From Cellulomonas sp. URHE0023 (GTDB lineage Bacteria; Actinomycetota; Actinomycetes; Actinomycetales; Cellulomonadaceae), in assembly GCF_000688475.1 (NCBI RefSeq), contig NZ_JIAN01000005.1:1550001-1614000 (forward strand): DNA of 64,000 nt, in the 5' to 3' direction. This document shows, piece after piece, positions 55,588 through 64,000 of the stretch. The notes under the pieces were generated by a model. It ran no database searches, was not told the origin of the DNA, and saw nothing but the letters and a program-made list of their open reading frames with translations. How positions within the stretch are numbered: the stretch's first letter is position 1; the number at the start of each line of letters is the position of its first letter. The position numbers were made by a program, and so were the translations under genes.

Positions 55588-57218
55588 CTGCGCTCGCCGA
55601 TGCCCCGAGCCGCGTCGAGCCGAGGTCCGGCGCGCTCTCCGGGACGCGGGCGCTGGTCCGCGTGGCGCTGCGGCTCGACCGGTTCCGCACCATCATCTGG
55701 GCCGCTTCGGTCGGACTGCTCGTGCTCATGTCGATGAACGCGCTGAACACCCGGTACGCCACGCCCGAGTCGCAGCAGGCCCGCGCCACGCTCATCTCGT
55801 CGCCCGCTGCGACCGCGCTCGCCGGACCCGGCTACGGGCTGGACGACTACACGATCGGCGCCATGACGGCGAACGAGATCGGCCTGTGGATCATGATCCC
55901 CGTGGCGATCATGGCCCTGCTCGCCGTCACCCGGCACCTGCGGGCCGCCGAGGAGGACGGGCGGCTCGAGCTTGTGCGCTCCGCACCCGTCGGCCGCGAC
56001 GCCCCGGTCGTCGCGGGCCTCGTCGCGGCGTTCGTCGCGACGCTCGCCGTCGGGCTCGTGACGTTCGCCGGGCTCGTCGCGGGTGGACTGGAGGTGACCG
56101 GCTCCGCCGCACTCGCGGGCGGTGTCGTCATGGTCGGGTTCGTGTTCGCGGGGGTGTCGGCCGTCGCGTCACAGCTCACGGCCCAGGCCCGTGCAGCCAG
56201 CTCCCTGAGCATGGCGGTGCTCGGGGTCACCTTCCTCCTGCGGGCCGTCGGTGACGTGCGGGGTCCGCAGAGCACCAGCGTGCTGACCTGGTTGTCGCCG
56301 TTCGGCTGGGCGCAGGCGACGGCGGCGTACGTGGACACGCGGTTCTGGCCGTTGGCGATCGGTCTCGTCGTGACGGCTGTCCTGGTCGGCGTGGCCTTCG
56401 TGCTCGTCGGGCGTCGCGACGCCGGCACGGGTCTGCTCCCCGAGCGGCTCGGGCGGCCGTCGGCGAGCCCGCGGCTCACCGGCATGGTCGCGCTCACCTC
56501 CCGCCGGCAGCTCGGCGCGATCCTGTCCTGGGGTACCGGGATCGTCCTGATGGGCGGGTTCGTCGGGCTGCTCGCGGGTGCGCTCGTCGACTTCATCGCA
56601 GATGAGCCCTCGCTCGCCGACATGTTCCCGACCGGCCCGAACGGTGCCGCGGCCGGTGCCCTGGCGCTCTACACCGTGTTCCTCGCGGTGACGACCGGTG
56701 CGTACGCCGCGACCGCGCTCGGCGCCGCGCGCGCCGAGGAGGTGGCCACGCGTGGAGCAGCGGTGCTCGCCCTGCCGGTCTCCCGGTGGCGCTGGCTCGG
56801 GTCGCAGGCCGCCGTCGCCGGGGTCGCGTCCGTCCTGATCATGCTGGTGACCGGCCTGGTGATGGGCGTGACCGCGGCGAGCTCGCTGGACGGTGGCGTG
56901 GACGTCGCCGAGCTGGTCGGCGCCGCCGCCGTCACGCTCCCCGCGGTCGGCTGCATGCTCGGCCTTGCGGTCCTGCTCGTCGGCCTCGCACCTGGCGCGT
57001 TCGGCCTCATCTGGGCGTACGTGACCTACGTCTTCGTCGTCGGACTGTTCGGGGCGCTCCTGCCCGACGGCGCCGACGCGCTCTCGCCCTTCGCGTACAC
57101 ACCCCAGCTCCCGGCTGAGCCCATGGACTGGGCTCCCGTGATCGTCCTCACACTCGTCGCGTCGTCCCTGGTCGTGGCCGGTCTGGCGGCGTTCCGCCGG
57201 CGCGACGTGATCGGCTGA
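55584..57218 (+). CDS. ABC exporter permease, large two-half type
   Basis: 544 residues, about twelve membrane helices in two similar halves, each beginning with a polar, Arg-containing segment. This is the organisation of the tetronasin/polyketide antibiotic exporter permeases of actinobacteria. Conserved pieces are [20 protein letters not shown] and its repeat [22 protein letters not shown]. The GTG overlaps the ATPase stop (GTGA). Substrate unknown. Confidence 0.88.
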   Translation: MTALADAPSRVEPRSGALSGTRALVRVALRLDRFRTIIWAASVGLLVLMSMNALNTRYATPESQQARATLISSPAATALAGPGYGLDDYTIGAMTANEIGLWIMIPVAIMALLAVTRHLRAAEEDGRLELVRSAPVGRDAPVVAGLVAAFVATLAVGLVTFAGLVAGGLEVTGSAALAGGVVMVGFVFAGVSAVASQLTAQARAASSLSMAVLGVTFLLRAVGDVRGPQSTSVLTWLSPFGWAQATAAYVDTRFWPLAIGLVVTAVLVGVAFVLVGRRDAGTGLLPERLGRPSASPRLTGMVALTSRRQLGAILSWGTGIVLMGGFVGLLAGALVDFIADEPSLADMFPTGPNGAAAGALALYTVFLAVTTGAYAATALGAARAEEVATRGAAVLALPVSRWRWLGSQAAVAGVASVLIMLVTGLVMGVTAASSLDGGVDVAELVGAAAVTLPAVGCMLGLAVLLVGLAPGAFGLIWAYVTYVFVVGLFGALLPDGADALSPFAYTPQLPAEPMDWAPVIVLTLVASSLVVAGLAAFRRRDVIG

Positions 57219-57321
57219 GGATCGCGGCACTCCGACGCCGTGATGTGGTCCTGGGCCGATGCCTCGGTAGGCTGCGGGCGTCCGGCAAGGGTTCGGGCAC
57301 CACGGACCAAGGGGGACCCCG

Positions 57322-58158
57322 ATGAGCGACACCGGCCCGTACGGCGGCGATCCGACCCAGCCCGGAGGCCGTCCTGCGTGGGGTCAGCCCGGCTCGACCC
57401 CGCCCACCACACCGCCGCCGGCCACCAGCTGGCAGGCGACGCCGCCCGCGGCGGCTCCGTTCCCGGGCGCGCCGACGGCTGCCGTTCCTGCGGCGGTCCC
57501 TGCGACCGCCGGCGACGAGCCGCCCGCCGACGAGCCGAGCGGCCGCCCCCGGTGGCTCATCCCCGTGATCATCGGCGTGGTGGTCGTCGTGCTCGTCGCG
57601 ATCATCGTCGGGATCGTCGCGTCCCGGGGCTCCGACGACGAGGCTGCGACACCTGCGGTCGCGTCGACGGTGCTGCTGCCGTCGCCGACGCCCACGCTCG
57701 ACGCGGTCCAGCGCCCGGCCACCACGGCGTTCGCGACCGCCCTGCCCCTGACCGTCCTGCAGTACGCGCTCGGGTCGTCGGCAGAGAACCCCGCGTGGGT
57801 CACGGCGGGGGCGATCGAGGCCTACACGGAGACGTACACCGACGGCGACACGGGCACGGTCACCGTGAGCGCCGGCCAGTGGGAGACGCCGGCCGAGGCG
57901 ACGGCGTTCGCCGCGACCCTCGTCGCCGCCCTGCCGTCGGCACCGGCGCCGGACCCCACCGCTACCGCGACCGCCGCTGCCTCCACGCTGCCCCAGTCCG
58001 GTGAGGTGACCGCGGCCGGTGCTGCCGTCGGCAGCTACACGATCGCGGACAACGGCGACGGGACCGGTACGGCCGTGTGGACCAACGCGACCACCGTGTT
58101 CCAGGTGACCGCACCCGTAGCCGACATCGTGAACTTCTACTCGGCGTACCCGCTCTGA
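57322..58158 (+). CDS. Unknown membrane-anchored protein with Pro-rich N-terminus
   Basis: 278 residues. Residues 1-75 are Pro/Ala/Gly/Thr-rich and cytoplasmic, one membrane helix lies at about 78-102 (LIPVIIGVVVVVLVAIIVGIVAS), then an external domain of 170 residues without cysteines. I recognise no family; the outline resembles other actinobacterial envelope proteins. AGGGGGA is placed five bases before the ATG, and TAGGCT at 57268 may be the -10 box. It stands alone between the exporter and a VOC gene. Confidence 0.75.
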   Translation: MSDTGPYGGDPTQPGGRPAWGQPGSTPPTTPPPATSWQATPPAAAPFPGAPTAAVPAAVPATAGDEPPADEPSGRPRWLIPVIIGVVVVVLVAIIVGIVASRGSDDEAATPAVASTVLLPSPTPTLDAVQRPATTAFATALPLTVLQYALGSSAENPAWVTAGAIEAYTETYTDGDTGTVTVSAGQWETPAEATAFAATLVAALPSAPAPDPTATATAAASTLPQSGEVTAAGAAVGSYTIADNGDGTGTAVWTNATTVFQVTAPVADIVNFYSAYPL

Positions 58159-58176
58159 CGGAGGCGGTCCAGGGGC

Positions 58177-58557
58177 TCAGCCGGCACGGGCGATGATCGA
58201 CAGGATGTTGCCGGCCGGGTCCCTGAACCACGCGATCGGCGGGCCACCGCCACGGAACACGAAGTCGTCATCGGTCTGCACGGGCGTCCCTGCGTACTTC
58301 TCGAACTCGACGCCGCGACCGCGGAGCTCCGCTACGGTTCCGGGCACGTCGTCGACCGGGAAGTTGAGCACCGTGTACGTCGCGGGCGTGTGGGCCGGAC
58401 CCTTCGGGTAGATCAGCACGTCCCTGCCGCTGAAGTGCAGGAAGAGCAGCTCGTGGTCCACGGACACGTCGAGCCCGAGCGTCCCGCCGTAGAACGCCTG
58501 CGCGGCCGCGACGTCGTCGGTCGAGAAGCCGCTGAACGCGTTGCTCAGATCCGCCAT
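58177..58557 (-). CDS. VOC-family (glyoxalase-fold) protein
   Basis: 126 residues, one VOC module: NAFSGFSTDDVAAAQAFYGGTLGLDVS, the HFSGRDVLIYPK strand, and the last strand IAWFRDPAGNILSII. Typical of the small glyoxalase/bleomycin-resistance group; substrate unknown. ATG 58557 has GGAGG six bases upstream and is preferred to 58596. Confidence 0.88.
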   Translation of the reverse strand: MADLSNAFSGFSTDDVAAAQAFYGGTLGLDVSVDHELLFLHFSGRDVLIYPKGPAHTPATYTVLNFPVDDVPGTVAELRGRGVEFEKYAGTPVQTDDDFVFRGGGPPIAWFRDPAGNILSIIARAG

Positions 58558-58623
58558 GGAAGCCTCCGTCGGGTAGGTCCTCACTCTCCCGCGCACACCG
58601 ACGCGCTGCCACCGCGGGCGGAC

Positions 58624-60224
58624 TCAGACGCGGGCCGGCGCCTTGCTGGTGGCCGGACGCTGCTCGGTCGTGGGTGGCGGGGGAGCCGGCGCAGCCGGCA
58701 GCGTGACGGTGAACGTGGTGCCGGTCGAGGAGCCCGGCGAGCCGGGACCGACGGCGATCGTGCCGCCGTGCGCCGTCACGACCGCGTCGACGATCGCGAG
58801 CCCGAGGCCGGTCGAGCCGGTGTTGCGGTTGCGGCTGGCGTCGCCGCGGGAGAACCGCTGGAAGAGGCTGTCGCGCAGGTTCGGCGGGATGCCGGGACCG
58901 TCGTCGGTGACCTCGAGGACCACGTGCGATCGGTCGCGGTGCAGCCTCACGGTCACGGAGGTCCCGGGCGGGGTGTGCAGCCGCGCGTTGGACAGCAGGT
59001 TGGCGAGCACCTGGCGCAGACGGTGGTCGTCGCCGACGACCAGGACGTCGTCCGGCGAGGTGTCCTTCGCGAGGTCGAGCGTCCAGGTGTGGTCGGGAGC
59101 GGCCACGTGGGCGTCGGTGAGCGCGTCGATCGAGAGCAGGGCGAGGTCGACGGGGTCGGCCGCCAGGGGGCGGCCCGCGTCGAGCCGGGCGAGCAGGAGC
59201 ATGTCCTCGAGCAGCCCGGTCATCCGCAGCGACTCGGACTCGACGCGGGACATGGCCTGCAGGGCGCCGGCGGGCAGCTCCTCGGGAGAGCGGCGGACCA
59301 GCTCGGCGTAGCCGCGGATCGAGGCCAGCGGTGTGCGCAGCTCGTGCGAGGCGTCCGCGACGAACTGGCGCACCTGCGACTCGGACTCGTGCCGGGCAGC
59401 GAGGGCCTGCTCGACGTGCCCGAGCAGCTGGTTGAGCGCCGCACCGACCTGGCCGACCTCGGTCGCGGGGTCGGTGTCGGCGGCGGGAACACGGTCGGCG
59501 AGGACGACCTCGCCCCGGTCGAGGGGCAGCCGGGCGACGCGGTTGGCCGTCGTGACCACGCGGTCGAGCGGGCGTAGCTCGCGCCGCACGAGCACCGCTC
59601 CGACCGCTGCGGCGACCAGGAGGGCGAGTGCTGCCACGACGGCCTCGATCGCGACGTAGCTCGTGATGGTGCTGTTCACCGCCGCGAGAGGCATGGCCGT
59701 GGCCGCGACCGAGCCGTCGGAGGTGGTGCTCGAGACCGCCCGGTACTGGCCGAGGTCGGACAAGGTCATGGTGGTGACCGTGCCGTCGTCGGGGACGGCG
59801 AGCATCTGGTCGAGCTGCTCGGCAGTGAGCTTGGTGAACCCGGTTCCCGAGTCGTCACGGTAGCCGGCGTCCCGCGCCTCGAGGCTCTCGGGGTCCGTGC
59901 CCGCGGGCAGGAGCACGTTCACGGTCCCGAAGTCCTGGTAGGGCCGCGCGGTGTCGTCGGCGACGGCCAGGCCGCCGGTGCCGAACACGTCGGGCGACGG
60001 GACGGCCGGGAAGCCGCCGAAGGTCGCACCGGCCGCCGCCTGTGCGTGGACGTCCGTGGCGCGCCCGTGCGCCATCGTCAGCTTCTCGTCCAGCTGGTCG
60101 ACCAGCGAGCTGCGCAGTGCGAGCGTGGTGACGGTGCCCATGACGGCCGCGACGACGGCGACGAGCGCGACGACGGTGGCGACCAGACGTCGGCGCAACG
60201 TCCACCGAGCACGCGAGGGAACCA

Positions 60225-60225
<1 letters not shown>
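58624..60225 (-). CDS. PhoR-like sensor histidine kinase
   Basis: 533 residues. Membrane helices at about 12-37 and 190-213 flank a 150-residue external sensor domain. HAMP (ELRPLDRVVTTANRVARLPL), HisKA with His294 in DASHELRTPLASIRGYAELV, and HATPase (NLLSNARLHTPPG, DDGPGIP, GSTGLGLAIVDAVVTAHGG). The start overlaps the response regulator stop (ATGA). Architecture and partner are those of the PhoPR system of actinobacteria, though the sensed signal is not evident. The end is a Pro/Ala-rich tail. Confidence 0.93.
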
Positions 60226-60962
<737 letters not shown>

Positions 60963-61030
60963 GGTCCGACCATCCGACGGTCACCTGAGGTGAGGCTGGG
61001 CCGAGCCTGTGAACAGTCTGAGAGGCGGCG

Positions 61031-61693
61031 TCAGCTCAAAGGGTGCGGTCGCTGCGCGCCCGCGAGCGTCGCGGTCAGGATCGCCTCGATGGCGAACTGG
61101 GTGGCCACGGGCAGGTCGACGTCCTCGTCGAGGAGCCACTGGACCTGCAGACCGTCCATGACGCCGATGATCGAGCTCGCGGCGCAGTCGGCGAGCTCCT
61201 CGGACACCTGGCCGTTCCCGACGGCGAGCAGGGCGGTGCGGATCTCTCCGCGCAGGACCCTGAACCGGTCGGTGACCCAGGTCCGTGCGGGGTGGTTCTC
61301 GGTGACGGACTCGCCGGTCAGGACGGTGTAGCCCTGCACGATGCCGCGCCGGTCGACGTTCGCCCGGGCGGTGCGTACGAGGTGGTGGAAGAGCTCGAGG
61401 CCACCGGGGATGTGCTGGCCCTCGAGGTCGCGCACGTCCTCCTTGTCGCGGTACTCGAGGACCTCGACGAGGAGCTGCTCCTTGGAGCCGAAGTGGTGCA
61501 GGACTCCTGCGTGCGTGATGCCGACCTGCTCGGCGACCTCCGTCAGGGAGCCGCTCAGGTAGCCCTTGGAGCCGAACGTGTTCGCCGCTGCACGCAGGAT
61601 CTCGGCCCTGCGCTCCGCCGTGGCCTGGCGCGGCTGTCGGGCCTTGCGCGGGCCTGCCTTCTGGGGAACCTCGTCGTCCATGACCGAAACCAT
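61031..61693 (-). CDS. TetR-family regulator of the divergent GH3 gene
   Basis: About 220 residues. Helix-turn-helix ERRAEILRAAANTFGSKGYLSGSLTEVAEQVGITHAGVLHHFGSKEQLLVEVLEYRDKEDV, and a ligand domain ending MDGLQVQWLLDEDVD, shared with the TetR at 28071. The ATG at 61693 has GGAAG upstream; 61681 and 61708 are alternatives, the last overlapping the operator. A perfect 24-bp palindrome separates it from the beta-glucosidase gene, so it most likely represses both. The inducer is probably a beta-glucoside. Confidence 0.87.
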   Translation of the reverse strand: MVSVMDDEVPQKAGPRKARQPRQATAERRAEILRAAANTFGSKGYLSGSLTEVAEQVGITHAGVLHHFGSKEQLLVEVLEYRDKEDVRDLEGQHIPGGLELFHHLVRTARANVDRRGIVQGYTVLTGESVTENHPARTWVTDRFRVLRGEIRTALLAVGNGQVSEELADCAASSIIGVMDGLQVQWLLDEDVDLPVATQFAIEAILTATLAGAQRPHPLS

Positions 61694-61706
61694 ACTGTGA
61701 TCTTCC

Positions 61707-61730
61707 AACTTACTGACAGGTCAGTAAGTT
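61707..61730. promoter_or_regulatory. 24-bp perfect palindrome between tetR and GH3 genes
   Basis: AACTTACTGAC (61707-61717), AG, GTCAGTAAGTT (61720-61730). It sits 14 bases before the TetR start and 53 bases before the GH3 start. Confidence 0.8.
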
Positions 61731-61782
61731 GTGCTTTGATTCTCGACAGAAGACAACGACGTCCTGATCGGAGATTGCCGCT

Positions 61783-64000
61783 GTGTCACTCGACACGGCC
61801 ACCCAGCCGCCCACGGCTGAACGGCCCACCAACGCAGAAGCCGCGCTGAGCGATCTGCTGCCGCGCCTCTCGCTCGAGGAGAAGGTCCGCCTCGTCGTCG
61901 GTGCCGGCCTGTGGTCCACGACCGCCGTGCCGCACATCGGCCTGCGCGCCATGCACGTCTCGGACGGCCCGGCGGGCGTGCGCGGCATCTCCGACAGCGC
62001 CGACGAGACGTCGGCGTCGTTCCCCGCGCCGAGCGCACTCGCCGCCACCTGGGACGTGGACCTGGCCGACGAGGTGGGCGCGGTGTTCGCCGCCGAGGCG
62101 CGACGGCACGGTGTCGACGTGGTGCTCGCCCCGCAGGTCAACCTCCAGCGCACGCCCGTCGCCGGCCGGCACTTCGAGTGCTACTCCGAGGACCCGCTGC
62201 TCACCGGCGCGATCGCGGTGCACGTCGTGAGGTCCGCGCAGGACCGCGGCGTCGGCATGTGCATCAAGCACTTCGTCGCCAACGACTCCGAGACCCAGCG
62301 CACCAGCTACCTCGCGCGGGTCGACGAGCGCACCCTTCGCGAGGTCTACCTCGCACCGTTCGAGCAGCTCGTCCTCGAGGCTCAGGCCTGGTCGGTCATG
62401 GGCGCCTACTCGGGTGTCGACGACGGGGACACGGCTGCGCCCGTGCTGGAGCACCGCCCGCTGCTCACCGGAGTCCTGAAGGACGAGTGGGGCTTCGACG
62501 GCGTCGTGATCAGCGACTGGGTAGCCACGAAGTCGGTCGTCGGAGCGGCCGAGGGCGGCCTCGACCTGCAGATGCCCGGACCGGACGGCGTCTGGGGCGA
62601 CGGCCTGCTCGACGCGGTGCGCTCCGGCGAGGTCGCCGAGTCGCTCCTCGACGACAAGGTCCTGCGTCTCCTGCGCATGGCGCAGCGGGTCGGTGCGCTC
62701 GAGAGCCTCGCGCCGTCCGGCGTGCTGCGGGACGAGGTCGGTGACGTCGACGTCCGCGAGGTGCTGCGGCGTCTGGTCTCCCGCTCGATGGTCGTGCTCC
62801 GCGACGACGAGCACGCGCTGCCCGTGGCGCCCCAGGAGGTCACGCGCATCGCGCTCCTGGGCCCCAACGCGGTCCACCCCTTCCAGCAGGGCGGTGGCTC
62901 CGGGTACGTGCGACCCGACCGTGCATCGACCCCGGCGGACGCTCTGAGCGCGGCCTTCGGCGATGCCGAGATCGACCTGCACCCCGGCGCGGTCTCCCGT
63001 CTGCTGCCTCCCGCTCTGGATCTCGCGGGTCGTTGCACCACTCCCGAGGGTCACGTCGGCGCCCAGGGCGAGCTGCTCGACGTGAATGGTGCCGTGCTGG
63101 CCACGGCCGACGTGACCGAGTGGAACGGCTGGCTGCGCGAGGTGCCCGGGCCGGCCGCTGCGCTCCGCATCCGCACGACCGTCCGGCTCGACGAGCCCGG
63201 CCGCCACGAGGTCGGTGTCGGCACCGTGGGCAAGCACGTCATCTCGATCGGGGGCCAGGTCCTCTCGACCAGCGACCTCGTCGTCGGCGCCGAGGTCATC
63301 CTGGACTCGAGCGTGAACCAGCCCGTCCCGGCCACGCTCGTGATCGAGGTGACCGAGCCGACGACCGTCGAGGTCGAGGCCCTCGTCCAGGCGGTGCACC
63401 CCGTCGGGTACCCGAGCTTCGCCCGCGCCGAGCTGGTGCACCGCACGCCGGGCACCTCGCCCGACGAGCTGCTGGCCGTCGCCGTCGAGGCCGCAGCCGC
63501 GGCCGACCTCGCGATCGTGGTCGTCGGGACCAACGAGGAGATCGAGTCCGAGGGCTACGACCGCACCAGCCTGGGACTGCCCGGCACCCAGGACCAGCTG
63601 GTCAAGGCCGTGGTGGCAGCGAACCCCAGCACGATCGTCGTCATCAACGCCGGTGCCCCGGTGCTCCTGCCCTGGCTCGACGAGGTTCCCTGCGTCGTGT
63701 GGGCGTGGCTGGGTGGCCAGGAGTGGCCCGAGGCGCTCGCGGACGTGCTGACCGGTGTCACCGAGCCGTCGGGTCGCCTGCCGTGGACGCTTCCGGCGCA
63801 CGAGTCGGACGTCCCGGTCCCGGACGCGATCCCCGTCGACGGCGTCGTCGACTACGTCGACGGCGTGCACGTCGGCTACCGCTCCTGGCTCGCCCTCGGC
63901 CGCACCCCTGCCGCCCCGTTCGGGCACGGCCTGGGCTGGACCACGTGGGAGTACGAGTCCGCGGAGTCAGTCCTGGCCGACGACGGGGCGGTCGTGCTGG
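61783..64000 (+). CDS. Beta-glucosidase, GH3 with PA14-like insert, 3' end outside window
   Basis: 739 codons are seen and the frame is open at the right edge. No signal peptide, so cytoplasmic. GH3 barrel with VSDGPAGVRG, APQVNLQRTPVAGRHFECYSEDP, IKHFVANDSETQR and nucleophile Asp245 in VVISDWVATK. Within the sandwich domain, about residues 405-550, is a beta-rich insert (RTTVRLDEPGRHEVGVGTVGKHVISIGGQ) like the PA14 domains that shape the substrate pocket of some beta-glucosidases. Then VVVGTNEEIESEGYDR with the acid/base region, and PFGHGLGWTTWEYES. The GTG at 61783 has GGAG nine bases upstream. Controlled by the divergent TetR. Confidence 0.93.
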   Translation, partial: MSLDTATQPPTAERPTNAEAALSDLLPRLSLEEKVRLVVGAGLWSTTAVPHIGLRAMHVSDGPAGVRGISDSADETSASFPAPSALAATWDVDLADEVGAVFAAEARRHGVDVVLAPQVNLQRTPVAGRHFECYSEDPLLTGAIAVHVVRSAQDRGVGMCIKHFVANDSETQRTSYLARVDERTLREVYLAPFEQLVLEAQAWSVMGAYSGVDDGDTAAPVLEHRPLLTGVLKDEWGFDGVVISDWVATKSVVGAAEGGLDLQMPGPDGVWGDGLLDAVRSGEVAESLLDDKVLRLLRMAQRVGALESLAPSGVLRDEVGDVDVREVLRRLVSRSMVVLRDDEHALPVAPQEVTRIALLGPNAVHPFQQGGGSGYVRPDRASTPADALSAAFGDAEIDLHPGAVSRLLPPALDLAGRCTTPEGHVGAQGELLDVNGAVLATADVTEWNGWLREVPGPAAALRIRTTVRLDEPGRHEVGVGTVGKHVISIGGQVLSTSDLVVGAEVILDSSVNQPVPATLVIEVTEPTTVEVEALVQAVHPVGYPSFARAELVHRTPGTSPDELLAVAVEAAAAADLAIVVVGTNEEIESEGYDRTSLGLPGTQDQLVKAVVAANPSTIVVINAGAPVLLPWLDEVPCVVWAWLGGQEWPEALADVLTGVTEPSGRLPWTLPAHESDVPVPDAIPVDGVVDYVDGVHVGYRSWLALGRTPAAPFGHGLGWTTWEYESAESVLADDGAVVL

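Overview
The window is high-GC, densely coded DNA from an actinobacterium, most likely a Cellulomonas-like member of the Micrococcales. The grounds are the very GC-rich third codon positions, many GTG starts, a fused LysX (MprF-type domain plus lysyl-tRNA synthetase), DisA and RadA, DUF5997, a type VII secretion ATPase, a PhoPR-like pair, and several beta-glucoside enzymes. I count 58 protein genes, the first and last cut by the window edges. I saw no rRNA, tRNA, insertion sequence, prophage or CRISPR array, and no gene-free stretch longer than about 300 bases.

Layout. 1-5.9 kb: the C-terminal part of an EccC/FtsK-like secretion ATPase faces a five-gene minus-strand operon with an EspG-like protein, a large WXG/PPE-like candidate cargo, a small WXG-like protein, an unknown protein and a small membrane protein. 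6.1-9.5 kb: lysX. 9.6-14.1 kb: an OsdRK/DosRS-like two-component system, a flavodoxin, a double universal stress protein and a DoxX-like membrane protein, with similar DosR-box-like sites in two of the intergenic regions. 14.1-25.3 kb: a small membrane protein, glycogen phosphorylase, DUF5997, a LysR-type effector-domain protein, TrmB, a two-domain VOC protein, a cation exporter, a YfeO-like ClC channel, a YihY membrane protein, a hydrolase, and a sigma-like factor with a membrane partner. 25.4-31.6 kb: clpB behind an HspR-type operator, then a TetR regulator and a GH3 beta-glucosidase that share an operator-like palindrome. 31.6-35.9 kb: two DUF4190-type membrane proteins, exonuclease III, an SDR enzyme and a TetR regulator. 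36.2-41.6 kb: the glycerol operon glpD-glpF-glpK with a divergent SorC-family regulator.

41.6-45.7 kb: MarR, an Rv2747-like N-acetylglutamate synthase, mutY, a DUF4232-like protein and disA. 45.9-52.5 kb: a tightly coupled sugar operon (ROK repressor, CUT1 ABC importer, GH4 glycosidase, BadF-type kinase) lying between disA and radA, genes that are neighbours in other actinobacteria. 52.5-58.6 kb: radA, a TetR/ABC exporter unit, an unknown anchored protein and a VOC protein. 58.6-64.0 kb: a PhoPR-like two-component system, a TetR regulator, and a second GH3 beta-glucosidase divergent from it across a perfect 24-bp palindrome.

Two themes recur. First, carbohydrate use is wired into local one-regulator/one-enzyme modules. 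Second, many genes have a TANNNT -10 box only 6 or 7 bases before the start codon, the signature of leaderless transcripts; eleven clear cases are listed.
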